From: Cladosporium sp. IMV 00045
Lineage: Eukaryota; Ascomycota; Dothideomycetes; Cladosporiales; Cladosporiaceae
Assembly (NCBI GenBank): GCA_001931905.2
Contig: MSJI02000906.1
Coordinates: 62,001 to 126,000 of the forward strand
Direction: 5' to 3'
Length of the DNA stretch: 64,000 nucleotides
In this document: in pieces, positions 61,748-64,000 of the stretch
Numbering within the stretch: position 1 is the first letter of the stretch
Layout of the letters: every line of letters begins with the position of its first letter
Program-made: the position numbers and the translations under genes
Notes under the pieces: generated by a model
Database searches by the model: none
Told to the model about the DNA's origin: nothing
Seen by the model: only the letters and a program-made list of their open reading frames with translations

Positions 61748-62454
61748 GGTGGTGTTTCTTGTAAAGATCACTTAGAGTGAGGTCTGCTAGGCTTTCCTAC
61801 CTTGCGAGACCGAGGAGTTCAAATAGCGTGGTTGCCTGGCGAGGCAGGACGAGAGAAGCATCCTGGATTTGGCAAGGATGAGGTAATCATCCAGGGACTG
61901 GATGGAACTGTGCTGTCTCACATGAAGCTGCGACTTACATGCATATCGTCGTTACGGTTGTCCCATTTTGCTCAAGAAATTCAATGCGGTGCCAGAAGAC
62001 TCGGGGAGAACGAATTGATTGATATTCCTGAGGAGATTATCCCGACATGCCGGTGCTTGGTAAAGCCGTCCGGCCACTTGGATTTCACATGATTGACACC
62101 GTCGATAAGAGCATTGGCGCTAGAGGGTGGCTGTGTGGAGAGATCGACCCCTAATTGATATCCAAGCCTCTTTGGCAGGAATTTTGCCGCTTTCGAATGC
62201 TGTGAGACTTTGTTAGGCCCTTTCAACGCCTCCCCAGCCCCCAAAGGCGCGACGTCATCGCCTCATTCGCGCGTCAGCTATCCCAAGTCTTGAGGTCTGC
62301 CAGCCTGCACGCTGCTGATCAAGACCTATAGCTTTAGCAGTATTGCATGTAGCACCAAGAGGGAGAAAGAGCTCCAGTAAGTATCTCTTCACCCACCCGA
62401 GCACACCATGACCTTCACCGGACTCTGTCTTTTCCCCACCGCCGTCTCAATGCC
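61748..62454. other. Divergent intergenic region with a uORF
   Basis: About 700 bp between divergent genes. The last 50 bp carries a 16-codon uORF (62408-62458) that overlaps the next start codon. No other feature. Confidence 0.5.
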
Positions 62455-62458
62455 ATGA
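62408..62458 (+). promoter_or_regulatory. uORF overlapping the acyltransferase start codon
   Basis: ATG at 62408 reads MTFTGLCLFPTAVSMP and stops at TGA 62456-62458, so stop and main start overlap as ATGA. The arrangement would favour termination-reinitiation or leaky scanning if the main start is the one at 62455. Confidence 0.45.
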
Positions 62459-64000
62459 TTAACATCTTGACGCCTCCTCAGACCCCGACGAAACCACCTC
62501 GCCTTCTCTTGAGTACTCCGCATCGCAAGAGAGTCGTCTCCATCAATCCGCCAGGGTACGTAAGCCCGAGCATGGCTCTCAACACCGAGCCCGCAACCCC
62601 GACCGTGGGCGAGAAGAACGCTCAGTCGCCAAAGAGCTACGCCGACGTTGCCGAAGAAGCGCTCGAACGCGACAATGACGACGTTTTCGACGAGGCCGCC
62701 ATCAAAGAAACGCCACCACCGAGCAGTCTCCCCCGCAACCACAGTCAACCCAGACCATTGGGCGAGGTGTTCGAAGAAGATGAGATGGCGCTGCAGCCCG
62801 GAAGCCCGACCTTACGTCACGTAGCTGGCAGGCTTGAGAGGAACCAGAAGGCCAAGAACGGTGAGGTTGGCGCTCCTGATTATGCCCAGGTCGTGAAGGA
62901 AGCCGAGCCGACATCGCCGCACGTCGAGGAGCAGAACGGACCTGGATATGTCGGCGCGACCCAGAATGGTCAATCAGGAGCTTCCAATACGGACGGTGCG
63001 CAGAACGGTCATAGTTATGCAGAGGCCGTCAAGGAAGCGGAGCCGACTTCTCCGCACGTTGATGAACAGAACGGTACTGGATACGTTGACGCGACAAAGA
63101 GCTCTCAGTCAGCTGCGCCTGGTACTGCCGCTGCCAATGGTGAAACATATGCCGATGCTGTGAAAGACGCTGAGCCGACTTCTCCGCATGTCGATGAGCA
63201 GAACGGTCCCAATGCGAGGAGTGAAGTTGGTTCAAGCTCAAGCAACAACAACGCGACTTCCTCCGGAAATGAAACGCCAACCAGCTTTACGGGAATTGGC
63301 AGGGACGACACTCCTCGCTCCCCTACTCCTAAGAAAACACATAAGAAAGTGTCGTCCAAGTCTCTCAATGGCACAGCCAAGAAGCAAGCCGACGACGGTG
63401 TGATGCAGTACCAGCGCGAATGGAACCAAGGCGTCACTCCAGCCGCTCCTTCTAACAATGGAGTCGTCTTCGAGGAGAAGTACAGGAGTAAATCTGGACA
63501 AAACCTCGTAACCGCGGAGGCCGAGAGCAACCTCGAGAACACCAGCTTGCAACAGCGCGAGAACAAGGACATCACCACTGAGACCAATGCGACACGTAGA
63601 CGCCAGAGAAAGAACAGTGAGCTCGTTAGTGGTCGACGAGCTGGCGCCGGATGGTCTAACAGTGCTATCAGGTGGGCGCCAGCGAACGTCCCTCTGCAGC
63701 GTCGACTACAGACGGCAATGGTCCTTTTGCACACACTCTCTATCGCAGGCGGCCTGGCGATGTTCTTCCTCCTATGCTGCATCCCGATCCTTTGGCCGAT
63801 CCTCCTGCCCTATCTCATCTACGTCCTCCTTTCCAGCGCCGCGACGTCAGGCGAGCTGAGCCATCGATCAGAATTCCTAAGGAGCAGCCGCATCTGGTCG
63901 CTCTTCGCATCCTACTTCCCTGCTCGCCTGCACCGCACCGTCCCCCTCGAGCCTACGCGCAAGTACATCTTCGGCTACCACCCCCACGGCATCATCTCCC
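62455..64000 (+). CDS. DGAT2-type diacylglycerol acyltransferase, 5' part (partial)
   Basis: Open to the right edge; 515 codons are visible. An extended disordered N-terminus of about 415 residues includes three tandem repeats (see 62881-63207). Then a hydrophobic hairpin follows (GGLAMFFLLCCIPILWPILL and PYLIYVLL) and the enzyme core begins with SRIWSLFASYFPARLHRTVPL and KYIFGYHPHGIIS. The HPHG box is the DGAT2 active-site signature. The enzyme acylates diacylglycerol to triacylglycerol at the ER and lipid droplets. ATG 62455 is the first in frame; ATG 62572 (MALNTEPATP) is an alternative. The remainder of the domain is outside the window. Confidence 0.88.
   Translation, partial: MINILTPPQTPTKPPRLLLSTPHRKRVVSINPPGYVSPSMALNTEPATPTVGEKNAQSPKSYADVAEEALERDNDDVFDEAAIKETPPPSSLPRNHSQPRPLGEVFEEDEMALQPGSPTLRHVAGRLERNQKAKNGEVGAPDYAQVVKEAEPTSPHVEEQNGPGYVGATQNGQSGASNTDGAQNGHSYAEAVKEAEPTSPHVDEQNGTGYVDATKSSQSAAPGTAAANGETYADAVKDAEPTSPHVDEQNGPNARSEVGSSSSNNNATSSGNETPTSFTGIGRDDTPRSPTPKKTHKKVSSKSLNGTAKKQADDGVMQYQREWNQGVTPAAPSNNGVVFEEKYRSKSGQNLVTAEAESNLENTSLQQRENKDITTETNATRRRQRKNSELVSGRRAGAGWSNSAIRWAPANVPLQRRLQTAMVLLHTLSIAGGLAMFFLLCCIPILWPILLPYLIYVLLSSAATSGELSHRSEFLRSSRIWSLFASYFPARLHRTVPLEPTRKYIFGYHPHGIIS
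62881..63207 (+). repeat. Three in-frame protein repeats in the acyltransferase N-terminus
   Basis: Units at 62881, 63016 and 63148 encode YAxxVK(E/D)AEPTSPHV(E/D)EQNG with spacings of 135 and 132 bp, separated by Ser/Ala/Gln/Asn-rich linkers. A weaker related stretch (KSYADVAEEALERD) precedes them. The conserved SPH and acidic patches could be phosphorylation or docking sites; that is inference. Confidence 0.85.

Overview
The window is nuclear DNA of a filamentous ascomycete (Pezizomycotina). I judge Dothideomycetes most likely, from inference only. The genes are compact, with 0-2 introns of about 45-70 bp and GT..AG borders. They include fungal families such as DUF3632, Csi2, CSC1/DUF221 and a NACHT-type NLR. 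No tRNA or rRNA gene is convincing.

Layout. 1-18.2 kb is ordinary housekeeping and metabolic sequence: the 3' end of GFA1, a metallophosphoesterase, an AT-hook/Myb-like protein, a DEN1/NEP-type cysteine protease, a CSC1/OSCA channel, a BCS1-like AAA ATPase, a membrane desaturase, a DUF3632 gene with a damaged 5' end, a Tubby/LURP-like protein and a Baeyer-Villiger-type flavin monooxygenase. 18.2-26.9 kb is accessory: a decayed BTB-like fragment, a 46-codon Asn/Gln/Gly-rich ORF, and a 1,409-codon intronless UPF1-like SF1 helicase with an RGG tail, flanked on both sides by hairpins and tandem repeats. 26.9-41.4 kb returns to core genes: FCF1, FKBP12, MGS1/WRNIP1, a zinc-finger protein, the RabGGTase beta subunit and a RhoGAP. 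41.4-52.4 kb is a second accessory block around a 1,328-codon intronless gene that fuses a Ulp1/C48-like domain to eight C2H2 fingers. 52.8-64 kb holds Csi2, eIF2B-gamma (GCD1), a NACHT NLR with a -1 frame break, Stk19, and the start of a DGAT2-type acyltransferase that runs off the end.

The most unusual signal links the two accessory genes. They lie about 20 kb apart on the same strand and their proteins are unrelated, yet they share a leader architecture. Each has a CGATATAAAA element followed, in the sense direction, by a run of six or seven short stem-loops before the ATG. Twelve of the 13 stem-loops have one plan: a lower stem of 3-5 bp, one unpaired base, an upper stem of 3-4 bp and an AU-rich loop of 5-7 nt. 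The stems differ but keep pairing. Two of them need G.U wobbles that exist only on the sense strand, which points to RNA structure. A 24-base hairpin occurs once in the helicase leader and twice in the other. Upstream of each leader is a diverged tandem array (units of about 98-110 bp and about 140-150 bp), and further hairpin repeats lie 3' of each gene. I read this as a co-regulated pair, or two members of one mobile or selfish family, carrying an RNA hairpin cis-element I do not recognise. Homology and folding searches are needed to establish it.
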